Positions 5,914 to 5,939 of a DNA stretch of 5,939 nucleotides are shown here, in pieces. Positions within the stretch are counted from its first letter, which is position 1; every line of letters starts with the position of its first letter. The position numbers and the translations under genes were made by a program. Under the pieces are notes generated by a model. It did not search any database, was not told the origin of the DNA, and was given only the letters and a program-made list of their open reading frames with translations. The stretch spans positions 1-5,939 of the forward strand of contig JAEZEM010000077.1 of assembly GCA_023417745.1 (NCBI GenBank), written 5' to 3'. This DNA is from Pseudomonadota bacterium. GTDB taxonomy: Bacteria; Desulfobacterota; Desulfovibrionia; Desulfovibrionales; Desulfovibrionaceae.

Positions 5914-5939
5914 CCAGGGGGTCCGGGGGGATAATCCCC
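5914..5939 (+). terminator. Partial G/C-tract inverted repeat, likely operon terminator, cut by window end
   Basis: About 60 bases after the cyclase stop, a run of G tracts leads to GGGGAT (5927-5932), one A (5933) and ATCCCC (5934-5939), where the window stops. If the palindrome continues, the left arm (5914-5926) would pair with C-rich sequence outside the window to make a long hairpin. Whether a T-run follows cannot be seen. It could instead be an extragenic palindromic repeat. The rest of 5851-5913 shows no gene or other feature. Confidence 0.45.

Noticed and set aside
1..5939. Mobile element, CRISPR array, tRNA or rRNA
   Set aside because: I saw no transposase or integrase gene, no regularly spaced repeats and no recognisable RNA gene; base composition and codon use look uniform throughout.

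Overview
This is a very GC-rich bacterial window with three long genes and strong third-position G/C bias. That bias is why long open frames appear on the opposite strands of the real genes. The multi-PAS histidine kinase with an HQWRQPLN-type H-box, the diguanylate cyclase partner and the G/C-tract intergenic palindromes suggest a Desulfovibrio-like member of the Desulfobacterota. This assignment is inferred from gene style, not from a marker gene.

Layout: positions 1-135 hold no gene I can support, only G/C tracts including a possible G-quadruplex motif. A strong intrinsic terminator (136-175) closes a minus-strand gene (178-960) for a TPR-repeat lipoprotein with a Pro/Ala/Lys-rich tail. 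The 241-base intergenic region (961-1201) carries back-to-back promoter candidates. The one for the lipoprotein is near consensus (TTGACA, 18 bases, TATCAT). The one for the plus-strand operon is weaker (TTGACG, 17 bases, TAGAGA).

The plus-strand operon has two genes. The first (1202-4561) encodes a 1119-residue membrane histidine kinase: about eight transmembrane segments, a GAF domain, three PAS domains, a coiled coil, an H-box (His898) and an HATPase domain. The second (4558-5850) overlaps it by ATGA and encodes a 430-residue REC-PAS-GGDEF response regulator. Its phospho-acceptor aspartate (D67), GGEEF active site and RxxD inhibitory site are all present. The window ends 89 bases later inside a G/C-tract palindrome that is probably the operon terminator.

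Functionally, the kinase should autophosphorylate on His898 in response to an unknown membrane or cytoplasmic cue and pass the phosphate to D67 of its neighbour, switching c-di-GMP synthesis on or off. The divergent lipoprotein could be an envelope partner or an unrelated neighbour; the sequence alone does not decide. I saw no mobile element, CRISPR array, tRNA or rRNA. The less ordinary points are the substituted H-box of the kinase, a possible 26-codon leader ORF coupled to an alternative kinase start, a paired-cysteine pattern in the lipoprotein, and related G/C-tract repeats in opposite orientation at the two window ends.
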